Part shown: one piece after another, positions 40,601 to 49,319 of the stretch
Layout of the letters: each line of letters opens with the position of its first letter
How positions within the stretch are numbered: position 1 is the first letter of the stretch
Source of the DNA: Symsagittifera roscoffensis
Taxonomy: Eukaryota; Xenacoelomorpha; Acoela; Convolutidae
NCBI RefSeq assembly: GCF_963678635.1
Contig: NC_087064.1
Location: forward strand, 28,066,189-28,126,188
DNA length: 60,000 nt
Reading direction: 5' to 3'
Program-made: the position numbers and the translations under genes
The notes under the pieces: model-generated
What the model was told of the DNA's origin: nothing
What the model saw: the letters and a program-made list of their open reading frames with translations, nothing else
Databases searched by the model: none

Positions 40601-43600
40601 TGGGTTTGCATACCCCTATCCTGGCCTGTATACATGTAAACCTGGAGGGTTATAGCCCCATTTGACCGTTTTTTACCGTTTTTTTCTCTCGAACTCGGTT
40701 CAGACTTAATTAAATCTGACCACTAAAAGTAGCATTTTGTCTCAAGAAGAGCCGTGGGAGCTTACTTTGAGTTTTTAGCTTTAAATGGTTATGAGCAATT
40801 AAAAATAAGAATAATTCGAAGCAAACGAAGAATAACTCTTTTTAATTCAAGTGTTTGAAAGCGGTTGTTTTTATTTTTTGGAGATTGGAGCGAGCACATT
40901 GCCATGCATAGTTAAGAGTAACATTTTGTCAAAAAAGGCATATTGATCGTTGATTAGTATTTGTTAGTCAAGCATGTGTGAGAAAATGATTATTTGCGAA
41001 AGTGTGGATATGCCATGACTTTTTGGCCCTTTGATTGTGTATTTGATAATCAGCGATAGATTTTGAGATTGTTCCGCCAGGGACGATGTTTTCTTTTTTT
41101 TTGAAGACTTTTTTTAACCTTTAAATTTTTTTTTATAATATACAGTAATTATAATAGCTTAAAAAAATTGCCTAAGACTAAGAATATAGTCAGTACACTT
41201 ATATAGGTCTTGGTGTTTCTTCGCTAAATAACTCTCAGTTTCTTCAGGAAAAAGTCTTTTTTAGGTCAAGTTTTGTTCAGGAAAGTTTCAAGATATTTGA
41301 ATGTTTTTTTTCTTAAAAGTTTATTTTTTCTTAAAAGTTTTTTGGAAAATGTTTATTTTTTCTTAAAAGTTTTTCAAAAAACAAGTCAGTTTTTTTCTGT
41401 TTACTTGCGTTCATTGACTCTTTTCTAACTGTCTGTTGGTTGTTTTTTTTTTTCATTTTTTTTCGTTTTTTAGGTTGGTATGATAAAAAGATCTGAACCA
41501 AAGCGTAAAACGTAGACATATTCAACGGTCATAGTAACAAAGACGTATCAATGTTGCAGAAAGTTTTTTGACTTTTTGAAGTTTTTTGTTCCCAAGATGG
41601 CGTTAAAATAACTTCCAAAACTATTTTTACTGAGGTAAATTTATTTTTCAAGGGCTTGAATAAAAATTTCCGGACTGCAAAAAGCCTGCTTAAACTCAAA
41701 AAACTCAAAGAACAGGTTTTTCGACATTGAGATAACTTTTTAAAGTTTTTTTTATGTCGGAAAGACATACTATTTTATACTTTAATTAGGCTCCTAATAG
41801 CTAACTTGTGTTGAAAAATGAAAAGGCCCCCTCCTCTACATGCCCCACGACTTCCTTTATCATTCAAGTAAAAATCAAATAGTTCACAAATAGATGTTTC
41901 TTTTACAAAGGACCCCCTAATATGAAAATAACTGAACAGCAACCAGCCACTGTTTTATTCCTTCTTTGCCATGTTCAGATTATTGTGGGCATTTGATCCG
42001 AGCATGATCACGCTTATCTCTGCAGCAGGTATAGTGTGTGTTGCTGTCGACTGTGTCGCTAGAACTTCTTTCGTTAACTCGCTCAGAAATGGAGCCAACA
42101 GGTAAATAGCCGAAACATTTTTAATATCAAATACTCATTGAATGTGTCAACTTTTTTTAATCAGAGCTCAATGCGACGGACAATTCCGCGGAATTTGTTT
42201 AAAGATAGTTCGTGCTCGGCACATTTTCAAGCGAATGTACCAACAACTTTCCGAGAATCGTCAGAGAGAGCCGAACAAGGTACAGTTTTTTAGAACACCA
42301 AAATCCATATTCGAAGAGTATTAATCTGATCACTATTGTGTTTCAGCACTTCGTCTACTGTTTCGCATTTTTCTCGTCACTTGCCTGGATTGGGTGCAAA
42401 GTCCATAATTTACTCTTGATGTATTTCGTCGGTAAGTAGTTTTATTAATCAGTATTTACACTTGCGATCAGCTTAGTGTATTATTACGAACCTTTTGTTT
42501 TCTAACCTAACTCGCAAATAAAAGTGTTCATTAAAAGTGTTCACTTATTTGGAAATTTCACTAGCATTAGAAATTGCATAGCATCTGTTCTCTGCTAAAT
42601 TTTTATGGGATAAATTTTACAATGTCGTTCGAATCACGACTGAAAGGACTTTAATGTGATTTATCGCTCGACCCATTCCGATGATTATTTGTGGTACCTG
42701 ATTTCGCATTGAAAACAAAAAAAAGCAAACACACCCGAAGTCAAAGTTCCTCTCTATGGCTGAGTGGTTAGTGTGTGTGGTTCTTATTCTCTAGGTCGCA
42801 GGCTCGAATCTCATAGTCAGGGTTATTTCTAATTTTTATTATTGCACTTTATAGAGCCGCTTTTTGTCGTCTTCTCGATAGTGTTTGCGAAGCGAAGCTT
42901 CGCCTCTAAGTAAATTAAAATTTTCGTGAATATTCAAGTTGTAGTCAGGATTAAATGATAAATGAAGTAATTTTCACGTAGATCAAGTGTTTTTTTTTGT
43001 CATTTTTTAAAAGCAAAAGTGTGCTTTTTGTATATAATTCCTAGAGGAATATATATTAATTCAGTTTTCTCAAATTGGGTTAGTTAGTTTTATTAAAAAA
43101 AAAGATAAATGAAAGATTCTTGAGTGCTAGAAAACAAAACATGGTGGGAGATCTTTTGGTTTTTTGAGAACACACTTCTCCTGTTGCCTTTATTGTTCCG
43201 ACCATTGGACATAGAGAGGAACTTTGACTTCGGGTGTGTTTGCTTTTTTTTTGTTTTCAATGCGAAATCCGGTACCACAAATAATCATCGGAATGGGTCG
43301 AGCGATAAATCACATTAAAGTCCTTTCAGTCGTGATTCGAACGACATTGTAAAATTTATCCCATAAAAATTTATCCCAGTGTCAAGAGAAACCAGTTTGA
43401 ATTTTTTGAATTTTGATTTAATTTTGAGCGAATAAGGTGAGCGAGAAAGCTTATTTTGTTTTTTAACCAAGTGTTTACCACAATTGATGTACTTTATCAT
43501 AATATGTGGAGTTATTACACAAGCAAAGCTTGTGTTATAGTTTGAACTCTTTTTTTCCAACTTAAATCGCAAATATTGTTGCGACGCAAATATTGTTTCG

Positions 43601-44004
43601 ACAAACTGTGTTCATTTTGAATGTGTTCAGTTTGATCAATACCAGCTATTAAGTACAGCCAATGCTAAAGATATTAATACAGACTACTATTTTACAAATA
43701 GCACTTTAGCTTTATGGTATCATGGGTTTTTAGTGTAGAGGTAGTGAGCGAGACTTGCAAAAAATAAGGGGGTTCGAACCTGGGCAGGGTCGGATGTTTT
43801 CATGAACTTTTTCGTATACTAGCTAAAATGCACCCGCTTTAAATTGAGGCATGTATGTTAGTTGGTAAATTTTTTTTTTAAATTGACTGGTACAGTTAAT
43901 GCGTCATAATTTTACTCATTCCGTTTTTCCCAGTAGCGTTATCTGTCATTATTGTATTGCTTGTGTTTGCCAAGTGCAACTCGTCTTTGTGTATATCATA
44001 TTAA
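23763..44004 (+). CDS. ARL6IP1: ARL6IP1-like ER membrane protein, six exons with a 17.9-kb intron
   Basis: Exons: 23763-23801, 23931-24064, 41979-42101, 42165-42279, 42347-42431 and, tentatively, 43934-44004. All borders are GT-AG and phases fit exactly (0, 2, 2, 0, 1). Translation of exons 1-5 gives an acidic N terminus (MGEAVVIDYAELE), then a hydrophobic segment around HPFLITALSSLMFLLLWAF with the DPS motif, a second hydrophobic stretch, a charged helix (FRGICLKIVRARHIFKRMY) and a second hairpin with AWIGCKVHNLLLMYFV. This follows vertebrate ARL6IP1 throughout: same domain order, W-x-x-x-FxP before the first hairpin and VHNLLL in the last. ARL6IP1 is a reticulon-like hairpin protein that shapes tubular ER. 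With exon 6 the product is 188 residues, near the 203 of human. Exon 6 is hydrophobic but does not match well. An acceptor TTTTCAG at 23729-23735, 27 nt before the ATG, suggests a 5' UTR or trans-splice junction. Confidence 0.82.
24065..24849 (+). other. Start of the giant intron, no recognisable element
   Basis: AT-rich sequence after the GTGAGT donor. No ORF longer than about 60 codons looks real and no repeat was recognised. Confidence 0.5.
24850..25230 (+). pseudogene. Esterase (SGNH block V) and PHD finger remnant
   Basis: One frame reads through MFCRDGIHFSFYGNDFF, which is the SGNH block V pattern DGIHFS..G. A TAA follows, and then the same frame continues into a Cys/His series: HCLIC, then RCPGYMHVKC and FSCHRC. 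This matches the C4HC3 spacing of a PHD finger except for an internal TAG between the first and second Cys pairs. The GDS nucleophile part was not found upstream. Confidence 0.6.
25400..26960 (+). pseudogene. Reverse transcriptase remnant
   Basis: After a broken N-terminal part (25400-26250), the stretch 26251-26766 reads as an RT palm and thumb: NAFNSLNRKLALKNI, then EGTTQGDPPAMAMFGLA and the catalytic WYADDG box near 26,614. The reading frame shifts to 26763-26960. Upstream the residues GLDANEWRRIL and RLIPLNKN can be picked out in other frames. RT copies DNA from the element RNA; this copy cannot encode a whole enzyme. Confidence 0.75.
27072..27840 (+). pseudogene. C-terminal module of the same RT element
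   Basis: Two open pieces (27072-27443 and 27502-27840) joined across a stop and a frame change. They carry KKGVSNWLNALPLSRYNF, LTHALHCAKGGYTHIRHN and EVCHDVEIEP-like motifs followed by DVKIFNPHAKT. The Cys/His part may be zinc-binding. This module typically follows RT in this element family. Confidence 0.7.
28315..28420 (+). repeat. tRNA-derived SINE-like sequence
   Basis: A tRNA-like stretch with a box-B-like GTAGGTTCGAATCCGAAAG at about 28,376-28,394 and a weak box A about 40 bp upstream. No cloverleaf of a functional tRNA can be drawn, so it is called a SINE head. Confidence 0.4.
28555..28627. repeat. Compound (CA)n(TA)n microsatellite
   Basis: About 15 CA units followed directly by about 20 TA units. 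Confidence 0.97.
31071..31217 (+). repeat. Truncated LTR fragment of the same BEL/Pao family, copy A
   Basis: Starts TGTTCACGCTCAAATAGCG and follows the first about 150 bp of the LTR through GTCAACCGGGTTTG. It lies just upstream of the full 5' LTR. The equivalent in copy B begins near 37039. Confidence 0.6.
31258..31707 (+). repeat. 5' LTR of BEL/Pao element, copy A
   Basis: Begins TGTTTACGCTCAAGTAGCG and ends GGAACGAGCACA (TG...CA). Aligns end to end with 34356-34784, with moderate divergence, so the insertion is old. Confidence 0.7.
31722..31940 (+). pseudogene. BEL/Pao protease-region fragment, copy A
   Basis: A 72-codon open piece whose end, ESYPHLAPIHPL followed by VILGQDNYHVVRPIEFL, matches the region after the active site in the BEL/Pao aspartic protease. 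The D-S/T-G active site is absent. Confidence 0.65.
32134..32756 (+). pseudogene. BEL/Pao reverse transcriptase fragment, copy A
   Basis: Reads PMLWADNNVSLPNNYYSSLGQ, then a KPGKVRRV motif, then after frameshifts MFLQVGV and HFFGARDSPTCENLTLQ. This is the N-terminal half of the RT palm; the YMDD part is not visible. Frames change near 32,400 and 32,510 relative to copy B. Confidence 0.7.
33250..33545 (+). pseudogene. BEL/Pao RNase H-region fragment, copy A
   Basis: In broken frames the residues LWTDSTAPLQRLIF and KVPVFVGNRVGEILDY are seen, the RNase H D-S-T motif region of BEL/Pao elements. The minus-strand ORFs over this area are shadows. Confidence 0.55.
33680..34200 (+). pseudogene. BEL/Pao integrase fragment, copy A
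   Basis: NTRPIIPVSTDSRDLEALS (about 33,925-33,990), then NWLREQPVT in other frames, correspond to the C-terminal part of a BEL/Pao integrase. The D,D35E core is not intact. Confidence 0.6.
34356..34784 (+). repeat. 3' LTR of BEL/Pao element, copy A
   Basis: Begins TGTTCACGTTAAGCAGCG and ends GGAGCGAGCACA, matching the 5' LTR in order and spacing. Confidence 0.7.
37210..37660 (+). repeat. 5' LTR of BEL/Pao element, copy B
   Basis: Same start and end as the copy A 5' LTR with only a few substitutions. Confidence 0.7.
38112..38717 (+). pseudogene. BEL/Pao reverse transcriptase fragment, copy B
   Basis: An open 201-codon piece with the BEL/Pao RT N-terminal features: LWADNNVSLPNNYYSS, the KPGKVRRV box, GMFLQVGV with the aspartate-equivalent position lost, and SPTCANLTLQKTSNDN. 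The catalytic YMDD box and everything after it are missing, so it is not functional. Confidence 0.7.
40013..40310 (+). repeat. 150-bp tandem duplication within copy B
   Basis: Two copies starting ATCAAAAGAAAA at 40013 and 40163, both running through CGTACGAGCG and CCGGTGATCTTGTATGG. Copy A has one. Confidence 0.85.
40467..40898 (+). repeat. 3' LTR of BEL/Pao element, copy B
   Basis: Same start and end as the copy A 3' LTR. Confidence 0.7.
41979..42431 (+). CDS. ARL6IP1: ARL6IP1-like exons 3, 4 and 5
   Basis: Exon 3 (41979-42101) follows CATGTTCAG and completes the Leu codon split from exon 2. Exon 4 (42165-42279) completes an Arg codon and ends AAG|GTACAG. Exon 5 (42347-42431) ends GTCG|GTAAGT in phase 1. 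The two introns here are only 63 and 67 bp, in contrast with the 17.9-kb one before exon 3. Confidence 0.85.
42500..42920 (+). repeat. tRNA-derived SINE, copy 1 (interrupted)
   Basis: The head CTAACCTAACT...GCATAGCATCTGTTCTCTGC (42,503-42,597) and the tail GAAGCGAAGCTTCGCCTC (about 42,889-42,906) match copy 3 at 55,058-55,370. Between them a tRNA-like part has box A TGGCTGAGTGG and box B GGCTCGAATCTC. The foldback arm is inserted between head and tRNA-like part. Confidence 0.6.
42597..43370. repeat. Foldback of two inverted SINE-like units
   Basis: About 165-bp arms at 42597-42762 and 43205-43370 are inverse complements with few mismatches. Each arm contains GTTCGAATCACG and TTTAATGTGATTTATCGCTCG. 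The same unit occurs at 56,960-57,105 and, in part, at 44,005-44,065, so each arm is a copy of a dispersed SINE-like family. The foldback splits a copy of another SINE (42500-42920). Confidence 0.7.
43725..43800 (+). repeat. tRNA-like SINE fragment
   Basis: Box A-like TAGAGGTAGTGAGCG and box B-like GGGTTCGAACCTGG about 45 bp apart. It lacks the paired stems of a working tRNA. Confidence 0.4.
43934..44004 (+). CDS. Candidate terminal exon of the ARL6IP1-like gene
   Basis: A polypyrimidine acceptor (CCGTTTTTCCCAG) precedes 71 nt that join exon 5 in frame and give VALSVIIVLLVFAKCNSS and a short tail to TAA. The segment is hydrophobic, as expected for the last membrane hairpin, but resembles the known C terminus only weakly and lies between SINE-like repeats. 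Confidence 0.35.
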
Positions 44005-45780
44005 ATCCCTTTCAGCCCTGATTCGAATGATATTTAAAAAATTCAAAAAGTTTTCCCAGTGTCGAGGTAGTCTAATTTCGAGAGAGTGAAGCAAGCGAGC
44101 AGTCTTAGTATAGAAGAATAACTCATGAAACTTTAGTCAAACTCCAGTAAATTGATTTATGGAAATTTTGGTAGCGCCATCTTTGGAATAAAAAATTCAA
44201 ATTTTCAAAACACTTTGCAAAAAAATATTAAACAAAAATTTAGTTTTGTTTGTTTGTTTTTTGTAATTTTTCGACTTAAGTCGTTGCCAGATTTGCCTAT
44301 TTAACTATGAATGTCGAATATGCTTTAATTTTTGGTTTTCGTCAGATCCGTTTATCATAGAGCTCGCAAATTTTCACACTAATTTGAAGAAAAAAAAAGC
44401 GTTTTATGTATTTTTTGGAGGTTGGTCGGAACGTTCTGTGCTACTTTCACAGCTGACGGCTATCCTTGTGTATTTATGTACTTTGGGTGCATCTGCAGAC
44501 CTGTTTTTGTTTTAGTTTCGTTCTTAGCCTTGGTTCCTGGGTTCAAAACCCACCAGTCTACTCGCAAATACTATGAGGCAATAGTCTCCTTCATTTGCAA
44601 CTGGTCTCTCAAACCCAAGAAGTCTTAACAGTACAAGATGCCATCTTTAACTCCTTTCGGGTTCGCTTGAAAGAAATACCTAAATACAACATGTACATGA
44701 TCATTTCTAATCTTGCTTGCAATGCACTCTTATTATGCAACAAACAGCAGTGCATTAATAGTTGTAGTTTAGTATATAACTCGTCGAAATACAATTCAAT
44801 ACTGTGAACAAGTAGTCAAGCTCTGCGTGGTTTTAATTAACGACCTTTGAGAGATTTTTTGGCTTCTTTCACTCACCATCAACTTATCAAGTGCCGTTGA
44901 AGTTTTCTAATGATGAGTCATCGACCTTTGGATTTTTTCAACAATTCATCGTAGGCTTGATTTTGTACCATTTGATTTTGGATGTATTTGATCATTTTGA
45001 TTTATGCATGAAATTGTAAATAATTGCTGTGTGGAGTACAAAAAACGAGGCTTGAGTACCATCCAGATATCAGAAACTGAGCTGTTTCGTTGATACTTCA
45101 CCAAGAGAGCTTCAACATGCTTGATGTAAAAAAATGAACGAGCAGTGAAATAATGTAAAACATTGAAAGAAGCCTTTGTGATTCTTCGACTTTCAGAAAC
45201 GTTTTTTTTTAAAATCAATTTTGATTACCGGTGATCTTTATCTGTTTTGATCTTTCATATATGATTAAATAGTTAGTGTCGTTTATAATACAACAAGCGT
45301 GCATACAGATAGATCTATCTGCGATGGATACTTTCCTTTCAGAAATGTACAATTGACAACCATAACTCACACGCTGATTTTCACAAGATGCTGTTTGAAA
45401 TTAGATTAGTTGCTGTTAATTGAAAATTCAATGAAATAAATATTCAAATTAACTGAATAACGAAACCGTATTTTGCCAAAAAAGGGGAAGTTAGATTGAA
45501 AGAATTCAAAAAACCAGACAGCAAATGAATGTTGAAGAAAATTTAGAGTGAATTCACGAAATTCATAATAGTATGACTTTAATTTCTCAATGACACTGAG
45601 TAATATAGGTGAAGAAAACTTCGAACATATCGCCGGAACCTTCTATATAGTTGTCCGAAAATTTTTTGATTTTTTTTATCTGAAACAGGGCGAAGATTTC
45701 TCTAACGGTTAAAGTTTTGTTCTGTGAAGTTCCTGTTTGATTTATTAAACAGGTATTATGAAAACGTTTTTTTTTGCAGG
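44005..45780. other. No recognisable gene
   Basis: AT-rich sequence with scattered short ORFs and a partial SINE-like unit at 44,005-44,065 on the minus strand. Nothing coding is supported. Confidence 0.5.
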
Positions 45781-46547
45781 ATGAGATCGGGTTTTTTTTG
45801 AGACGCTTTTATAGAAAATTCGCTTTCCCGAAAAACTACCCGTCCGATTTTCACAAATGTGGTACCAATGGATTTATTACCTTTTTACCTACCTGCCTGC
45901 ATAAACCCTAGGTCGAATTGTACCTTATCCCGCTCCCTACGGTCTTAGAAAAGCCCCACAACTCAGCACTTTTTTCACTATTGCTTGTTTTTTCGGACTT
46001 TTTCGATTTCCTCAAAAACTACCCGTCCAGATTTAGGATTAAGGGTTTATTCGACAGAACAGGTTGTAAGAAATTCCCCTGCACAAGCGGTTGGTCCCTA
46101 ATTTGCCTAGGGGAAGGGCTATAGACTTGATAAAAGTCACTTTTTTGACTTTTTGGTCCATTTTTTCAGACTTTTTCGATTTCCACAAAAACTACCCGTC
46201 CAGATTTGGGATTAAGGGTTCAATTCATTGCTCAGGTTGTAGGCAACTCCCATGCACAAGCGGCTGGTCCCTAATTCGCTTACAAAAAGAGCTATTGAAT
46301 TAGGAAAAGTCATTTTTTCGGTTTTTTGGCCGTTTTTCGGAATTTTTCGATTTCCTCGAAAACTGCGCGTTTAGATTTGGGATTAAGAATCAATCAACAG
46401 ACCAGGTTTCAGGTAACTCGCCTGCATGAGCGGCTGGTCCCTATTTTGTGTAGGGGAAGAGCTATTGACTTAGGAAAAGTAATTTTTTCGGTTTTTTGAC
46501 CGTTTTTCGGAATTTTTCGATTTCCTCGAAGACTACCCGTTTAGATT
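45780..46547 (+). repeat. Tandem array of about 172-bp monomers
   Basis: Four to five diverged monomers anchored on CGATTTCCTCRAAAACTACCCG at about 45,833, 46,015, 46,189, 46,360 and 46,530. They share a GGATTAAGGGTT segment, a CAGGTTGTAAG-like segment and GCACAAGCGGTTGGTCCCTA. The array abuts the PIF1-helicase remnant. Two more distant monomers appear at about 30,590-30,900 and in the matching part of copy B. Confidence 0.8.
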
Positions 46548-47876
46548 TGGCTCAATTCCTTTCTCTTCGAATTTTGACTATTGATGACATGTCGATGCTT
46601 GGAACTACTGAACTGAGTGTAATCGATCAGCGTTTGCGCTTTGTAAGCGGATGTGATGTTGCACCCTTCGGAGGACTTGGTGTCATCTTGATTGGAGATT
46701 TTACACAACTACAACCTGTTAAAGACACGGCACTTTTTACACAAACAGGTAACAATCTTGGGTAACAATAAACTTGGGACACTTCACCAGCAACATATCA
46801 TGTGTTTTTAAACATCACTATATTTATTAGACAAACTTTTTTTCAGGCCGATCAACTTCCAAAGTGACCAACGAATTTTACAGAAAAACGTTTACTGCAG
46901 CTATTTGCGTTAAGACCAACATGAGAATGCTGGATAATGCTTACTCTATAATTGATGATTTACGTTCTCCGCCGCCTTCTTTTGAATCTATAGTCAAATT
47001 AAATTCAAGATGCTTACCTGTTCCTCAATCAGAGCCATGGTTTCCCACTGCAAATGGTACGAACTCAGCTCGTCAGCACGTGATATTGGCACACACTGTG
47101 GCAGGTGCAAGATCTCAAACAGTGATGGTATTTAAAGCTAAATTCACGTTCAAAAAGGCTTTAAATAAATCTAGATTAGATCAGGCAATCATCCATCTGT
47201 ACAAAACTTGTGATTCCAAGCTGCAGTTTTTAACCCCCCATTCTGTATATATATCTTGGCATGCATGTGATGATAACACTTAATTGTGATGTTGCACATG
47301 GAATGGGTAACGGGACTACTGGAGTTGTATGCGGCTACGTTTGGCAAGACTCCATAACCCCCACGTTCGAAGAATATCCTCTTGTTCCGAACGACCCTAC
47401 TTCACCCACTGTTCGTGAACCACACCAAATGCCAAAATTTCTCCTTATCAGACTGACCACAACAAAGTATTCGAGCGCGCGCCACTGTTAAGCTTCTTGA
47501 TCTTCCTGACGACGTTTGGCCTCTTAGAGTTGTTTCAAAAGAGATAGCTATTCTGAAATCAGCTCCATGGACTCATGGACGCCTTACAGCAACCATGCGG
47601 CAGTTCCCTTTAGTGAATGGAGATGCTGTAACGTTCCACAAGCTGCAGGGATCCACTCATGATGGAACTTAATGCATTGGATCCTTGAAAGGAGCAGGGG
47701 TTCAAGCAGTTTATACAGCCTTGATACGTGTTAGACGTTTTGAGCAGTTGTTCCTCAGTGAACCGAAATTGTGGAATTCTGCGCGGCAATGGCAATTACC
47801 GAAGGGTCTGAAAGAAGAACAGCTACGTATTAACCTCATCAGTGAACGTTTGGTGTCTTATATACAAACATCATAA
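46548..47876 (+). pseudogene. PIF1-type helicase remnant, Helitron-like
   Basis: The first piece (46548-46748) carries a Walker B-like LRILTIDDMSMLG and VILIGDFTQLQPV (helicase motif III). A GT-AG intron (46749-46846) joins in frame to RSTSKVTNEFYRKTF. Later pieces, in changing frames, give LNCDVAHGMGNGTTGVV, then DGDAVTFHKLQGSTHDG and VYTALIRVRRFEQLFL (motifs V-VI), ending at 47876. Order and motifs match SF1B PIF1 helicases, which unwind DNA. The Walker A part is missing, Walker B has DD in place of DE, and at least two frameshifts and a TAA at 47671 break it. Helitrons encode PIF1-like helicases, and the adjacent 172-bp array supports such an origin; a degenerate host PIF1 copy is the alternative. 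Confidence 0.7.
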
Positions 47877-47949
47877 ATAACGGTGCATTTCATAACTATC
47901 CCGAACTAACTCATTCATCTAAATACTTTAATTTTAGTAGTCAAAAACT

Positions 47950-48223
47950 GTTCTAGAACAGCGAGGGGATTAAAGACGGACAAAGCGCACCTGCAACCTG
48001 CATTCTACAGTTTTGAATATTGGTATGATTTTTCATCACATCATCCAAACTGTGTGTGCTCCAACTGTTTGAAGTGTGTTTTTATGGCGAACGAAGTGCA
48101 TCCGGGTCCTCTTCGCATTCACCGGGCAGAACTTATTGGTAATTCTGGCAAAAAGATGCACAACAGGGTGACCAACAAATTGATTTCAACCGATTATCGG
48201 CACTTAATTGTTTTTTTTTAAAT
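47950..48223 (+). other. Short Cys-rich reading frame, possible element remnant
   Basis: A frame without an obvious start reads FEYWYDFSSHHPNCVCSNC and then LKCVFMANEVHPGP before a TAA. The Cys-x-Cys-x2-Cys-x2-Cys group and the HPGP motif look like real protein, but no family is assigned. It may belong to the helicase element or to another retroelement. Confidence 0.3.
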
Positions 48224-49319
48224 TATCAAACAGGTCATTTCAGCTTTCAGCTGAGCCCCTAGTTTGTTGAACACTAGGAGCTCTGTGCGCTATCCTTTTT
48301 CTTCCGACTTTATTTCCACAGAATAACGTAGGTTACATATTTGATTTCGGTGTTCTAGTGACAAAAGACTTTTTAAAGAGTAATGACTTTTTTTAAAGTG
48401 AAGAGTTCATTAAAGAGTAATGAACTCTTAAAGGTCTTGCTGATTTTTCTTTGTTTTTTTTCAGGAAAAGTCTTTGAATTTGTTCAGGCTGAATTTTACT
48501 TTTTCGCAGTTTGACTTATGATTTCTTTTTCAGTTCAGATCATTTTTTCTATTGAAAGGAAGGCAAAATCCGCTATCGAACAGCATAAATGTAAAGGGCA
48601 CGAAAAACGTGCTCGACTTCTAATTTCGAAAATGGAAAGTAATTATCAGATTTCCCAGTGAAATAAAAGTTTCGCCTATTGATCCAATTTTCTCAAATTG
48701 GGTGAATTATAACAAAAAAGTGTCCATCATAAATTTTTCTGCAAACTCAAAGAGCTTTAAGGCCATTTATTTTTTCGAAATTCAAAAAAAACAAATCAGT
48801 GTTTTCAGTTTCCTTCTTTCTGGTTTTTGTCGGTTGGCTGTTTGAAATTATGTGGGATATAAAGTTTTGCGGTATATTCCAACAATTGCTTCGCGTAAAG
48901 CTCAAAACTGGTGTAAATTTTTGATTGTATTTATACGCAAAGCTCGCGTTTGCTGTAGAAATATTGGTTCTAGCACATTTGTAAAGTTACAGCCATAAAT
49001 AATATGCCATACTTGTATAGGTTTAATGTCTGAGGATTAGAATTTACTTTCTGAGAGTGGCCTAAATAGATTTTTGAAAAAACGAAAAAATCCGATTAAC
49101 TTGAAATTCTGTTAGAGACATTTTAGCGGGTATTTTGAAATTTCAGGTGTTTATCAAGTGGTAACTTAAAATATTTTGCCTCACTGGATTCAACTTGTTA
49201 AGGATTCAGCTTGTGTACCCATCAGTTTTGAATTGGTTTGCAAGGAAATCGTATAAAATAGGTTTTCGATAAGTTCAGACTCAAATGTGACATTTATGAA
49301 AGCACTTACTCCATTAATT
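48224..49319. other. No recognisable gene
   Basis: AT-rich sequence without coherent ORFs. Nothing is annotated. Confidence 0.5.

Larger units (their letters stand above)
37210..40898 (+). mobile_element. Decayed BEL/Pao LTR retrotransposon in copy B
   Basis: Second copy of the same insertion created by the tandem duplication. LTRs are 37210-37660 and 40467-40898. Pol pieces are protease 37675-37893, RT 38095-38717, RNase H region about 39211-39506 and integrase about 39641-40310. The RT piece is one open 201-codon frame here (38112-38717), containing PHKP-like TPNKPGKVRRVPNGAANS and HFFGARDSPTCANLTLQ. Confidence 0.75.
35523..41637 (+). repeat. Tandem segmental duplication, copy B (6.1 kb)
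   Basis: Second copy of the unit. It lacks the 585-bp internal duplication of copy A, lacks about 16 bp beside the 5' LTR (near 37209) and has its own 150-bp tandem duplication (40013-40162 and 40163-40310). Its RT remnant is less damaged than that of copy A. Confidence 0.9.
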
